Of a stretch of DNA of 64,000 nucleotides, positions 45,293-53,380 are shown in pieces. The stretch is taken from contig JAJQCQ010000079.1 of assembly GCA_021202635.1 (NCBI GenBank), positions 110,607-174,606 of the forward strand, written 5' to 3'. Within the stretch, counting starts at the first letter, position 1, and each line of letters begins with the position of its first letter. The stretch is from Lachnospiraceae bacterium. Its GTDB lineage: Bacteria; Bacillota; Clostridia; Lachnospirales; Lachnospiraceae. The notes under the pieces are model-generated. The model saw only the letters and a program-made list of their open reading frames with translations. It did not search any database and was not told where the DNA came from. Position numbers and translations under genes: made by a program.

Positions 45293-46303
45293 TTAATTAT
45301 TTTCTCCGAGATTCTCCTTAATGATCTCATTGATTTTCTGTTTTTTAAATAATTCACACTGATAAATCGAGGTCGTAACCTCCTGCGCCTTTGAACTTCC
45401 ATGCGTCTTTACAACCAGGCCTTTGAGGCCGAGCAGCGGTGCGCCCCCGTACTGACTGCCGTCAAAGGATTTCAATGTTTCCTTCAGCGAAGACTGAATC
45501 AGTGCAGCGCCGATCTTTGTCTTCATATTCTTCATCAGACTGCCCTTTACCATATGAATCAGGGTAGAACCAACCCCCTCATAAAGCTTCAGGATCACGT
45601 TGCCGACAAAAGCCTCACAGACAATGACATCGCACACGCCTGCCGGAATATCCCTCGCCTCGACACTGCCGATAAAGTTGATATCCGTGCAGGCTTTCAG
45701 AAGCGGAAATGTCTCCTTTACAAGAGCATTGCCCTTTTCTTCCTCCGCACCGATATTCACAATCCCAACGCGTGGATGCTTCACTCCCAGCACCTTTTCC
45801 ATATAAATCGAACCCATCCGCGCGAACTGTACAAGATGCGGTGCTCTCGCGTCCACATTCGCACCACAGTCGATCAGCAGAGACATCCCCTTCTCCGTAG
45901 GGATAACCGGTGCCAGAGCAGGCCGCTCGATTCCTCTGATCCGGCCGACAATCGCCTGGCCGCCGACCAGAACGGCTCCGGAATTCCCCGCAGAGACAAT
46001 CGCATCTGCCTCGCCCCGCTTTACCATCTGCAGGCCGACAACCAGAGAAGAATCCTTCTTGGAACGGATCGCATTCACCGGCGGCTCCGCCGTCTCAATC
46101 ACGTCCTCGCAGTGGACGATCTCAATCCGGTCTTTCGGATAAGAATAGTTCGAGAGCTCACCCTCAATGGGTGCCTTCCGGCCGGTCAGGATCACCTGAA
46201 TGTTCTCGCGGCCATTCACCGCATCCACGGCACCTTTGACCAGTTCACCAGGCGCATTGTCACCGCCCATGGCGTCAACCACAACGCGGATTATCTCACT
46301 CAT
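45293..46303 (-). CDS. plsX: Phosphate acyltransferase PlsX
   Basis: A 336-residue enzyme that turns acyl-ACP into acyl-phosphate for phospholipid synthesis. Start at 46303 with GGAGG upstream. [13 protein letters not shown] at residues 7-19 and [12 protein letters not shown] are conserved. First gene of its transcript, behind a promoter at 46413-46441. Confidence 0.96.
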   Translation of the reverse strand: MSEIIRVVVDAMGGDNAPGELVKGAVDAVNGRENIQVILTGRKAPIEGELSNYSYPKDRIEIVHCEDVIETAEPPVNAIRSKKDSSLVVGLQMVKRGEADAIVSAGNSGAVLVGGQAIVGRIRGIERPALAPVIPTEKGMSLLIDCGANVDARAPHLVQFARMGSIYMEKVLGVKHPRVGIVNIGAEEEKGNALVKETFPLLKACTDINFIGSVEARDIPAGVCDVIVCEAFVGNVILKLYEGVGSTLIHMVKGSLMKNMKTKIGAALIQSSLKETLKSFDGSQYGGAPLLGLKGLVVKTHGSSKAQEVTTSIYQCELFKKQKINEIIKENLGENN

Positions 46304-46412
46304 AATTTCCCGCCTCCATTGTCTTCTGCGCAAAAGCCATACGATCCATTTTCATCCGTCCTTCACAACAGGTGTGATGGACTGTCCTGAATCGCTGCAA
46401 GCTATCTTATAC

Positions 46413-46441
46413 ACTATACTAGACATCATTCTAAAATGCAA
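46413..46441 (-). promoter_or_regulatory. Promoter of plsX-acpP-rnc-smc-ftsY
   Basis: On the minus strand TTGCAT (46441-46436), a 17-base spacer and TATAGT (46418-46413), about 110 bases before plsX and right after the rpmF terminator. This separates rpmF and plsX into two transcription units. Confidence 0.65.
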
Positions 46442-46460
46442 CAAAAAAATAGAATGGAAA

Positions 46461-46516
46461 AAATGAAAAAGGCCGCCGCAAACTGTGCCACCCTTTCTGG
46501 CTCATTTACGACGGCC
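46461..46516 (-). terminator. Intrinsic terminator of rpmF
   Basis: On the minus strand GGCCGTCG (46516-46509) pairs with CGGCGGCC (46478-46471), with a nested GCCA/TGGC pair, followed by TTTTTCATTTTTT. It lies 20 bases past the rpmF stop. Confidence 0.75.
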
Positions 46517-46536
46517 CTGCGAATCATCTACAAAGA

Positions 46537-46719
46537 TCAGTCACCAACGGCGATAATCTCTTTTTTATTGTACGTTCCACAGGCCTTGCATACTCTGTGC
46601 GGAAGCATCAGCTCTCCACATTTGCTGCACTTTACAAGAGTCGGAGCGCTCATCTTCCAGTTCGCTCTTCTTTTATCTCTTCTCGCCTTCGAATGTTTGT
46701 TTTTCGGACAGATAGACAC
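46537..46719 (-). CDS. rpmF: 50S ribosomal protein L32
   Basis: A 60-residue ribosomal protein. N-terminus MSICPKNKHSKARRDKRRANWK, written here in two parts: MSICPKNKHS and KARRDKRRANWK, is the family start. The four zinc-binding Cys are in KCSKCGE and VCKACGTY. The start is GTG with AAGGAGG upstream. It follows the DUF177 gene by 3 bases. Confidence 0.96.
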   Translation of the reverse strand: MSICPKNKHSKARRDKRRANWKMSAPTLVKCSKCGELMLPHRVCKACGTYNKKEIIAVGD

Positions 46720-46722
46720 GGA

Positions 46723-47217
46723 TCACACCTCCTTATAATTACTGAAAATATCAAGGATTTTTGCCATTCTTGGATCAAGGCCCGCTTCCCGGCACGAACA
46801 TTCCCCTTTGTTCAGGTTCTGTCCACACGTCACGCATAACCCTTTGCAATCGCTGCGGCAGAGTACGCGCTCCGGCCACACAAGCAATGCCTCATCATGG
46901 ATTAGCTGATCCACATCCAGGTAATATCCATCAATATAATCATTTTCTTTTAAATCGAGCTCCAGCTCGGGCTGAATCAACAGTCTGCGGCTGACGCTCT
47001 CAAGACAGCGCGCACAGGGAAATTCGACTTCCAGCTCTATCTCACCCCAGAGGGCAAGCTTCTGGTCACCTTGATTCTCAACCTGCAGAATACCGGTCTG
47101 TTTGTCCAATACTCTGAACTCACCAAAGCGATAAGAGAGAACAGAAAGCTCCGGCAGGATCTCGTACTGTGCTGTTTTTCCTTCATTTAAAATCACATCG
47201 GTCAAATCAAGCAACAT
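46723..47217 (-). CDS. DUF177 (YceD-like) protein
   Basis: A 164-residue protein of the YceD family, nearly always encoded before rpmF and linked to 23S rRNA/ribosome assembly. Two pairs of Cys (CARCLE and CVTCGQNLNKGECSC, with an extra CRSDC) can bind metal. ATG with a GGGGTGG site. Behind a near-perfect promoter. Confidence 0.92.
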   Translation of the reverse strand: MLLDLTDVILNEGKTAQYEILPELSVLSYRFGEFRVLDKQTGILQVENQGDQKLALWGEIELEVEFPCARCLESVSRRLLIQPELELDLKENDYIDGYYLDVDQLIHDEALLVWPERVLCRSDCKGLCVTCGQNLNKGECSCREAGLDPRMAKILDIFSNYKEV

Positions 47218-47249
47218 AGTACCACCCCACTCTCTAGCGCACTTTCAAA

Positions 47250-47278
47250 ATTATAACTGCAAGATATTGTTTTGTCAA
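47250..47278 (-). promoter_or_regulatory. Consensus sigma-70-type promoter of the DUF177-rpmF unit
   Basis: On the minus strand TTGACA (47278-47273), a 17-base spacer and TATAAT (47255-47250), both hexamers perfect. About 33 bases before the DUF177 start codon. The palindrome at 47290-47330 lies just upstream of the -35 box. Confidence 0.85.
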
Positions 47279-47289
47279 CCTGTTTTTTC

Positions 47290-47330
47290 GTAACAATTCA
47301 GACCAGCGGCATGCTGTTCTGAACCGTTAC
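47290..47330. repeat. Long palindrome between ackA and the DUF177 promoter
   Basis: GTAACAATTCAGACCAGC (47290-47307) pairs with GCTGTTCTGAACCGTTAC (47313-47330), 15 of 18 positions matched. For minus-strand transcripts from ackA no U-run follows (it reads GAAAAAACAGG), but T7 follows on the plus strand. It may be a dispersed repeat related to 18607-18656, or a transcript-end stabiliser for ackA. Confidence 0.6.
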
Positions 47331-47336
47331 TTTTTT

Positions 47337-48527
47337 TCATAAAAGAGCAACCGTCTCACGGCAAATCGCAAGCTCCTCGTTGGTCGGGATGACTGCGACT
47401 TTGACTTTGGAGTCCGCGGTGGAGATCACGTTGTCCTCGCCGCGCTGTTTGTTTGCTTCCTCATCCATGGTAATGCCAAGATAACCAAGGTAACCGAGCA
47501 CCTTCTTACGAACGGTCGGGGCATTCTCACCGATGCCGGCCGTAAAGGCAATGGCATCCACACCGTTCATGGCAGCGACATAGGAGCCTATGTATTTTGC
47601 TACGCGGTAACTGAATACTTCGATCGCGTTTTCTGCTTTTTTATTGCCGGCATTCATACCCTCTTCGAGGTCGCGGAAATCGCTGGAGAGTCCGCCGGAG
47701 ATTCCGTATACACCGGACTTTTTATTCAGGACATTCATAATACCTGCAATATCAAGGTCTTCCTTCTTTGCGATGAACTCCATGATCGCCGGGTCAATGT
47801 CGCCGGAGCGGGTACCCATCACCAGGCCCTCAAGCGGGGTAAGTCCCATGGAGGTGTCGACACATTTGCCATTGACCACCGCGGAAATCGAAGCACCGTT
47901 GCCCAGATGCGCGACAATGATCTTGCTGTCCGCAAGGTCAAGGCCAAGGAACTCTGCCGCATGTTTTGATACAAAGCTGTGGCTGGTTCCGTGGAAACCA
48001 TATCTTCTCACTTTATATTTCTCATAGTATTCATACGGAAGTCCATACAGATAAGCCTTCTCCGGCATCGTCTGATGGAACGCGGTATCAAATACAGCGA
48101 CCATCGGCACACCCGGCATCAGCTCCTTGCAGGCATTGATCCCAATCAGGTTCGCCGGATTGTGCAGTGGCGCAAGATCATTGCACTCTTCCACCGCAGC
48201 AATCACCTCATCCGTGATCACTACCGAGCTGGCGAACTTCTCACCGCCATGTACAACTCTGTGTCCAACCGCATTTACCTCAGACAGACTTGCGATTGCT
48301 CCGGTTTTCTCATTTACCAGTGCGTCCAGCACCATCTGAATCGCTTCTTTGTGCGTCGGCATCGCAGCTTCTGTGATCTCTTTTTCACCGCCCGCTTTCT
48401 GATAGGTCAGTCTGCCATCAATGCCAATTCTCTCACAGAGTCCTTTTGCAAGTACCTGCTCCGAATCCGAGTTGATCAGCTGATACTTCAGAGAAGAGCT
48501 TCCGCAGTTAATTACCAGTACATTCAT
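47337..48527 (-). CDS. ackA: Acetate kinase
   Basis: A 396-residue enzyme that makes ATP and acetate from acetyl-phosphate. Start at 48527 with GGAGG upstream. N-terminus [17 protein letters not shown], and [10 protein letters not shown] and [10 protein letters not shown], are conserved. The partner pta is not adjacent in this window. The gene lies just before the DUF177-rpmF-plsX cluster, as in other Firmicutes. Confidence 0.96.
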   Translation of the reverse strand: MNVLVINCGSSSLKYQLINSDSEQVLAKGLCERIGIDGRLTYQKAGGEKEITEAAMPTHKEAIQMVLDALVNEKTGAIASLSEVNAVGHRVVHGGEKFASSVVITDEVIAAVEECNDLAPLHNPANLIGINACKELMPGVPMVAVFDTAFHQTMPEKAYLYGLPYEYYEKYKVRRYGFHGTSHSFVSKHAAEFLGLDLADSKIIVAHLGNGASISAVVNGKCVDTSMGLTPLEGLVMGTRSGDIDPAIMEFIAKKEDLDIAGIMNVLNKKSGVYGISGGLSSDFRDLEEGMNAGNKKAENAIEVFSYRVAKYIGSYVAAMNGVDAIAFTAGIGENAPTVRKKVLGYLGYLGITMDEEANKQRGEDNVISTADSKVKVAVIPTNEELAICRETVALL

Positions 48528-48602
48528 TTTTCTATCCTCCGGTATTCTACTAAGAAGCAGGGCATCCCGCTCATCTGCGGAATCCCCCACTCACACTCAA
48601 TC

Positions 48603-48683
48603 GAGCGGGGAAATTACTCCCCGCTCGCCACGCGGGGCACATGCAGCGCCCGCTGGAAAACTTCCATGTGCGCCCCTGCGCAT
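48603..48683. repeat. Dispersed structured element, copy E
   Basis: Hairpin arms GAGCGGGG and CCCCGCTC (48603-48626) precede a core, 48627-48683. GGGGCACATG (48634-48643) pairs with CATGT-GC-GCCCC (48665-48676) around the CAGCG-CC-CGCTG hairpin and unpaired GAAAACTTC; the core ends in TGCGCAT. It has the same plan as copies A-D with unrelated stem sequence. Lies between glgA and ackA. Confidence 0.65.
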
Positions 48684-48728
48684 TCATAACAGGAATCGAG
48701 TCGCTTACTATCCTTTGACTGACAAAGA

Positions 48729-50174
48729 TCAGCAGCCGAGCAGCCAGTTATACAGCTCCTCGTACTTTCTCGCAGAACTGTTCCACGAGAAATCCATCGC
48801 CATGCCGCGGTCAATCATCTTATTCCATTCACGCTTTTTGTTGTGATAAAGGTTCATCGCGCGCTGTACCGTAAAATACATCTCATGCGCGTTATAATTC
48901 GCGAAGCTGAATCCGGTCCCAGTACTTTCGTATTCATTATATGGTTCCACCGTATCCTTCAGGCCGCCTGTCTCACGCACGATCGGAACCGTGCCATAGC
49001 GAAGACTGATAATCTGCGACAGGCCGCACGGCTCAAACAGCGACGGCATCAGGAATGCATCACAGGCCGCATAGACCTTGTGGGAAAGCTGCTCCGAATA
49101 GAAAATATTCGCGGACACCTTGCCCTGATACTTCCATGCGAAATGGCGGAACATATTTTCATATCTCTCTTCACCGGTGCCAAGCGCTACGATCTGAAGA
49201 TTGTTCTGACACATCTCATCCATCATATGCTCGATCAGGTCAAATCCCTTCTGATCCGTCAGACGGGACACAATACCAATCATAAACGCAGAATCATTCT
49301 GCTCCAGGCCAAGCTCCCGCTGAAGCGCACGTTTATTTTTAATCTTTTCCTTACGGAAATTACGCGCATTAAAATGATAATCAATCAGCGGATCGGTCTC
49401 CGGATTCCAGACATCGTAATCAATTCCGTTTACAATTCCGCGAAGATCATTTGCACGCGCCCTCATCAAACCATCCAGGCGTTCACCGTAAAACGGCATC
49501 TTGATCTCTTCCGCATAAGTATCGCTTACCGTGGTGATGGCGTCCGCATAGACAATGCCGCCTTTCAGATAATTGGCGTCCCCGTATGCCTCAAGCTTAT
49601 CCGGTGTAAAATAATCCGCTGATAATCCCGTGATATCACGTACGGTCTTGACATCCCAGACACCCTGGAACTTCAGGTTATGAATCGTGATCACAGATTT
49701 GATCCCTCGGTAAAAATCTCCATCCTGGAATCTGTCTTTGAGCATCACCGGAATCAGACCTGTCTGCCAGTCGTGACAGTGAATCACATCCGGTCGGAAT
49801 CCGATCGACGGCAGTGCGGAAAGCGCTGCTTTTGAGAAAAACGCAAATTTCTCAATGTCCTGGTAAATATTTCCATATGGCTTTGCGCCGGAAAAATAGT
49901 ATTCATTATCAATAAAATAAAAATGAACACCATCCAGCTCCATATGCAGAATACCCACATACTGAGATCTCCACGACAGATTCATATAGAAGTGTGTGAC
50001 ATACTCCAGCTGATTCTTCCACTCTTCTGCCATGCACTGATACTTCGGAAGGATCACGCGGCAGTCAAACTCTTCTTTATTAAAACATTTCGGAAGAGAG
50101 CCTGCAACATCTGCAAGTCCTCCTGTCTTAATAAAAGGAGTTGCCTCTGATGTGACAAATAAAATGTTTTTCAT
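48729..50174 (-). CDS. glgA: Glycogen synthase (ADP-glucose type)
   Basis: A 481-residue GT5 glycosyltransferase that extends alpha-1,4-glucan. KTGGLADVAGSLPK at 16-29 binds ADP-glucose, and the C-terminal MPSLFEPCGLSQI motif is intact. GGAGGGT precedes the ATG. Other glg genes are not in the window. It lies 45 bases 3' of a small coiled-coil gene and could share its promoter. Confidence 0.94.
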   Translation of the reverse strand: MKNILFVTSEATPFIKTGGLADVAGSLPKCFNKEEFDCRVILPKYQCMAEEWKNQLEYVTHFYMNLSWRSQYVGILHMELDGVHFYFIDNEYYFSGAKPYGNIYQDIEKFAFFSKAALSALPSIGFRPDVIHCHDWQTGLIPVMLKDRFQDGDFYRGIKSVITIHNLKFQGVWDVKTVRDITGLSADYFTPDKLEAYGDANYLKGGIVYADAITTVSDTYAEEIKMPFYGERLDGLMRARANDLRGIVNGIDYDVWNPETDPLIDYHFNARNFRKEKIKNKRALQRELGLEQNDSAFMIGIVSRLTDQKGFDLIEHMMDEMCQNNLQIVALGTGEERYENMFRHFAWKYQGKVSANIFYSEQLSHKVYAACDAFLMPSLFEPCGLSQIISLRYGTVPIVRETGGLKDTVEPYNEYESTGTGFSFANYNAHEMYFTVQRAMNLYHNKKREWNKMIDRGMAMDFSWNSSARKYEELYNWLLGC

Positions 50175-50219
50175 AGTTGACCCTCCAACAACATCATTTA
50201 TTTTTTAATATATAAAGCA

Positions 50220-50474
50220 TCAGCTGTTCTCTACAAGCTTCTTCAGATCATCAATGGAGATGTTCTTATCCTTTATCAGTTTCAGAACTTCTTTTGTCTT
50301 TGCTTCTTCCTCTGCTTTTTTCTGTGCCGATGCAAGTTCTTCCAGTTCTGCCTGAAGTGCTTCTTTTTCATCAGTCAGAGCTGCAATCTTATTTGCGTAA
50401 CCTGTGATCTTCTCCTCAATCGTTTCGATCTTTGCAGTAATAATTTCTTTTTTGGTTCTTCTTTCGCGCGCCAT
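50220..50474 (-). CDS. Small coiled-coil protein of unknown function
   Basis: An 84-residue charged protein, almost all helical: KKEIITAKIETIEEKITGYANKIAALTDEKEALQ gives heptads (written in parts: KIETIEEKITGYANKI, AALTDEKEALQAELEEL), then an Ala/Lys/Glu stretch and DKNISIDDLKKLVENS, an LTxDDLKKL-like end. A GGAGGG site precedes the ATG and a strong promoter lies 37 bases upstream. Position just before glgA suggests a possible link, but nothing proves it. Confidence 0.75.
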   Translation of the reverse strand: MARERRTKKEIITAKIETIEEKITGYANKIAALTDEKEALQAELEELASAQKKAEEEAKTKEVLKLIKDKNISIDDLKKLVENS

Positions 50475-50510
50475 TTATACGCCCTCCTTAATTTTATTTT
50501 AGCAAATAAA

Positions 50511-50539
50511 ATTATAGGGCAAAACATGGAAATTGTAAA
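50511..50539 (-). promoter_or_regulatory. Strong promoter of the small coiled-coil gene (and perhaps glgA)
   Basis: On the minus strand TTTACA (50539-50534), a 17-base spacer and TATAAT (50516-50511), in an AT-rich stretch 37 bases before the start codon. The region between this promoter and the gpr stop holds the gpr terminator. Confidence 0.8.
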
Positions 50540-50627
50540 GAGCGAATAACCCGGTTTTTCATTTCGATGCAATTCCTTTTCATGCTACATTTATAAATAA
50601 TTATGACCAATTCGTCTTTTTGAGGTG

Positions 50628-50661
50628 TAAAAAAGGTGCGCAATTTAATTTTTGCGCACCT
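50628..50661 (-). terminator. Intrinsic terminator of gpr
   Basis: On the minus strand AGGTGCGCAA pairs perfectly with TTGCGCACCT around an AAATTAAA loop, then TTTTTTAC. A second, smaller hairpin (ACCTGT/ACAGGT) at 50689-50704 lies directly after the stop codon. Confidence 0.85.
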
Positions 50662-50705
50662 CTGTATAATCGATTCCTGTTTCGAAAGACCTGTACGGAC
50701 AGGTT

Positions 50706-51734
50706 TCAGCCTGCCGCGAAGGAAAGATTCAGTGCCTCAGAAATGGTATAGCTTAAATATTTTACCGTCTCATCGATATCCTTCGGTGTCACGAACATGG
50801 TATTCAGATAGGGCGAGATCAGTTCATGAATCATTTCCTGCTTCTCGGCATGGCTGAGGGTACCAAGTGTACCACCCAGCATCTGCATCTGCTCCGAGCG
50901 ATCCATCTCGGCAATCAGCTCCTCCATCGTATCGTTTACAATCGTAGCCGCATCGACGACGGTCGGCACACCGATCGCGATGACAGGTACTCCGAGTGTC
51001 TCCTCATTAATCGCATCCCGGTGATTGCCGACGCCGGAACCCGGATTGATGCCGGTATCGGTCACCTGAATGGTCCGGTTCAGACGCTTCGTACTGCGCG
51101 CGGCCAGCGCGTCAATCGCGATCACAAGTCCGGGCTTTGTCTCTTCTACAACCCCGCGTATGATTTCCAGCGTCTCCATCCCTGTCTGCGCCATGACGCC
51201 GGGTACAATGGCGCTGATCTCACCGGATATCTCCATCTCTTTCGGCATCTGCCCATACTCCCTTATCATATGCCGCGTGATGCGAAGATTATTTACCACA
51301 TCCGGTCCTAACGCATCCGGCGTTACCTCACGGTTCCCCAGTCCGACCACCAGCACGGAGTCTTTTCGTCCGTTCATCAGATGATCCAGGTGTTTCGCCA
51401 GTTCCTCCGATATTTCTCTGTGATAATCCTCATCAGGCGCCGACATATTGGGCGCTTCGATCGTGATATACGTCCCAACCGGCTTTCCCATTGCCTTCGC
51501 TCCGTTCTCTGTCTCGATTGTCACGGTCGTCGTATAGATTTCCCGTTCCTCATCCACATCCTCTCTCACCTTCACGCCGCGGATTCGTTCGTCCGTGTCA
51601 TTTGGCTGCTCCGTGCATTCGCCAAACGCCGCACGGTCCGCCGCAGAGCGCAGATGAGGGGGCGTCGCCAGATCCTCATAGCTTTCCCGTGCCTCCAGTG
51701 CCAGATCGGTCCGTACCTGAAATTTTCCCAGCAT
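50706..51734 (-). CDS. gpr: Germination protease GPR
   Basis: A 342-residue spore protease that degrades small acid-soluble proteins during germination; it is made as a zymogen. Start at 51734 (9 bases from AGGAG). The N-terminal QVRTDLALEA corresponds to the region trimmed to activate the enzyme. SVLVVGLGNREVTPDALGPDV is in two parts conserved: VVGLGNR and TPDALGP; also GVNPGSGVGNHR-like (GINPGSGVGNHR). It proves the organism is a spore former. A forespore sigma-G promoter was sought but not recognised. Confidence 0.95.
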   Translation of the reverse strand: MLGKFQVRTDLALEARESYEDLATPPHLRSAADRAAFGECTEQPNDTDERIRGVKVREDVDEEREIYTTTVTIETENGAKAMGKPVGTYITIEAPNMSAPDEDYHREISEELAKHLDHLMNGRKDSVLVVGLGNREVTPDALGPDVVNNLRITRHMIREYGQMPKEMEISGEISAIVPGVMAQTGMETLEIIRGVVEETKPGLVIAIDALAARSTKRLNRTIQVTDTGINPGSGVGNHRDAINEETLGVPVIAIGVPTVVDAATIVNDTMEELIAEMDRSEQMQMLGGTLGTLSHAEKQEMIHELISPYLNTMFVTPKDIDETVKYLSYTISEALNLSFAAG

Positions 51735-51832
51735 AATCATTCTCTCCTTTGTAATTCGTAAACGACGTAAGCCGTTTTATTTTGTCATTCACTATAAGCT
51801 GAGATTAGTTTGCCGAAAATTCTTCATAATAT

Positions 51833-51860
51833 GTAAAAAGAACGGCGTTTCCGCCGTTCC
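51833..51860 (-). terminator. Intrinsic terminator of gltB-gltD
   Basis: On the minus strand GAACGGCG (51859-51852) pairs perfectly with CGCCGTTC (51847-51840) around GAAA, followed by TTTTTAC. About 20 bases after the gltD stop. Confidence 0.9.
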
Positions 51861-51881
51861 ATTTATGCTTATTCTTCCGTT

Positions 51882-53366
51882 TTACAGATTCGTATAACCC
51901 ATCAGATACTGATCCACTTCCTTTGCCGCCTCGCGGCCCTCGCGGATCGCCCATACGACCAGGGACTGGCCGCGGTGCATATCGCCCGCCGTGAAGACCT
52001 TCGGCACGCTGGATGCGTATTTGCCCGGAGCAGTCGCTACGTTCGTGCGTGGGTTCAGGTCGACCTTAAAGGCATCCGTGACATACTTCTGCGCACCGAG
52101 GAACCCGGCGGCGATCAGCACCAGATCCGCTTTTACCGTCTTTTCGCTGCCCTCGATCGGTACCATCATCATGCGCCCGGTCTTTTCGTCCTTCTTGCTT
52201 TCCAGGCTGACGAGCACGGCTTTGGCAAGCTCGCCTTTTTTGTTCATAATAAACTCTTTCACCGTCGTCGTGTAGATACGCGGATCATGGCCAAATACCG
52301 CAATCGCCTCCTGCTGGCCGTAATCGGTCTTGCAGACGCGCGGCCATACCGGCCATGGATTATTCGCAGCGCGGGTATCCGGAAGCTTCGGCATCATCTC
52401 CAGCTGTGTTACAGAGGCCGCACCCAGGCGAATCGAGGTGCCGACGCAGTCATTTCCGGTGTCGCCGCCGCCGATGACGATGACGTGCTTGCCCTTTGCC
52501 GAAATGTATTTTTTATCGGCAAAATTGGAATCGAGCAGGCTCTTCGTTGTCGCCTTCAAGAAATCAACCGCAAAGTAAATCCCCTTTGCCTCACGCCCAG
52601 GCGCACTGATATCACGCGGGTTGGACGCACCGCAGCAGAGAACGATTGCGTCGTATTCTTTCTTTAATTCCTCCGCACTGACATTTTCCCCAACGTTTGC
52701 ATTCGTCACAAAGGTAATCCCTTCAGCTTCCATCAGAGCAATCCGGCGGTCGATGACAGACTTGTCCAGCTTCATGTTCGGGATGCCGTAGCGCAGCAGG
52801 CCGCCAATCCGGTCATTGCGCTCATAGACCGTCACCAGATGGCCTCGCTTATTCAGCTGCATCGCCGTCGCCAGTCCGGACGGGCCGCTGCCAATGACCG
52901 CTACCTTTTTTCCGGTTCGCACTTCTGGTGGGTTCGGCTTTACCAGGCCGGTCGCGAACGCGTTCTCTATAATCGCGCGCTCGTTCGCCTTTGATGCCAC
53001 CGGTTCGGTATCGAGATTACAGGTACAGGCTGCCTCACAGAGCGCCGGGCACACCCGGGAGGTAAACTCCGGGAAGCAGTTGGTCTTGGTCAGGCGATCA
53101 TACGCCTCCTCCCAGCTGCCATGATACACCAGATCGTTCCACTCCGGCACGAGATTGTTCAGCGGGCAGCCGGAAGCCATACCGCCAATCATCATACCCG
53201 CCTGGCAGAATGGCACTCCGCATGCCATGCACCGTGCTCCCTGCTGCCTCTGCTTTTCCAGCGGCAGCGGGGTATGAAATTCATTAAAATCCAGAATGCG
53301 CTCTTTAGGCGCGGTTTCTGTGTCATTTTCCCTCTTGTACTCTAAAAATCCAGTTGGTTTTCCCAC
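51882..53366 (-). CDS. gltD: Glutamate synthase small subunit
   Basis: A 494-residue FAD/Fe-S subunit that passes electrons from NAD(P)H to GltB. N-terminal Fe-S Cys are in CMACGVPFCQAG, GCPLNN and CPALCEAACTC; FAD binding GSGPSGLATA and NAD(P) binding GGGDTGNDC follow. The start is GTG, with AAGGGGG upstream, 14 bases after the gltB stop; the two genes form an operon. Confidence 0.95.
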   Translation of the reverse strand: MGKPTGFLEYKRENDTETAPKERILDFNEFHTPLPLEKQRQQGARCMACGVPFCQAGMMIGGMASGCPLNNLVPEWNDLVYHGSWEEAYDRLTKTNCFPEFTSRVCPALCEAACTCNLDTEPVASKANERAIIENAFATGLVKPNPPEVRTGKKVAVIGSGPSGLATAMQLNKRGHLVTVYERNDRIGGLLRYGIPNMKLDKSVIDRRIALMEAEGITFVTNANVGENVSAEELKKEYDAIVLCCGASNPRDISAPGREAKGIYFAVDFLKATTKSLLDSNFADKKYISAKGKHVIVIGGGDTGNDCVGTSIRLGAASVTQLEMMPKLPDTRAANNPWPVWPRVCKTDYGQQEAIAVFGHDPRIYTTTVKEFIMNKKGELAKAVLVSLESKKDEKTGRMMMVPIEGSEKTVKADLVLIAAGFLGAQKYVTDAFKVDLNPRTNVATAPGKYASSVPKVFTAGDMHRGQSLVVWAIREGREAAKEVDQYLMGYTNL

Positions 53367-53380
53367 GGTTCGCGCCCCCT

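Noticed and set aside
47281..47340. Intrinsic terminator for ackA
   Set aside because: For a minus-strand transcript the stem is followed by GAAAAAACAGG, not a U-run. The T7 run lies on the other side and would serve only plus-strand transcripts, of which there are none nearby.
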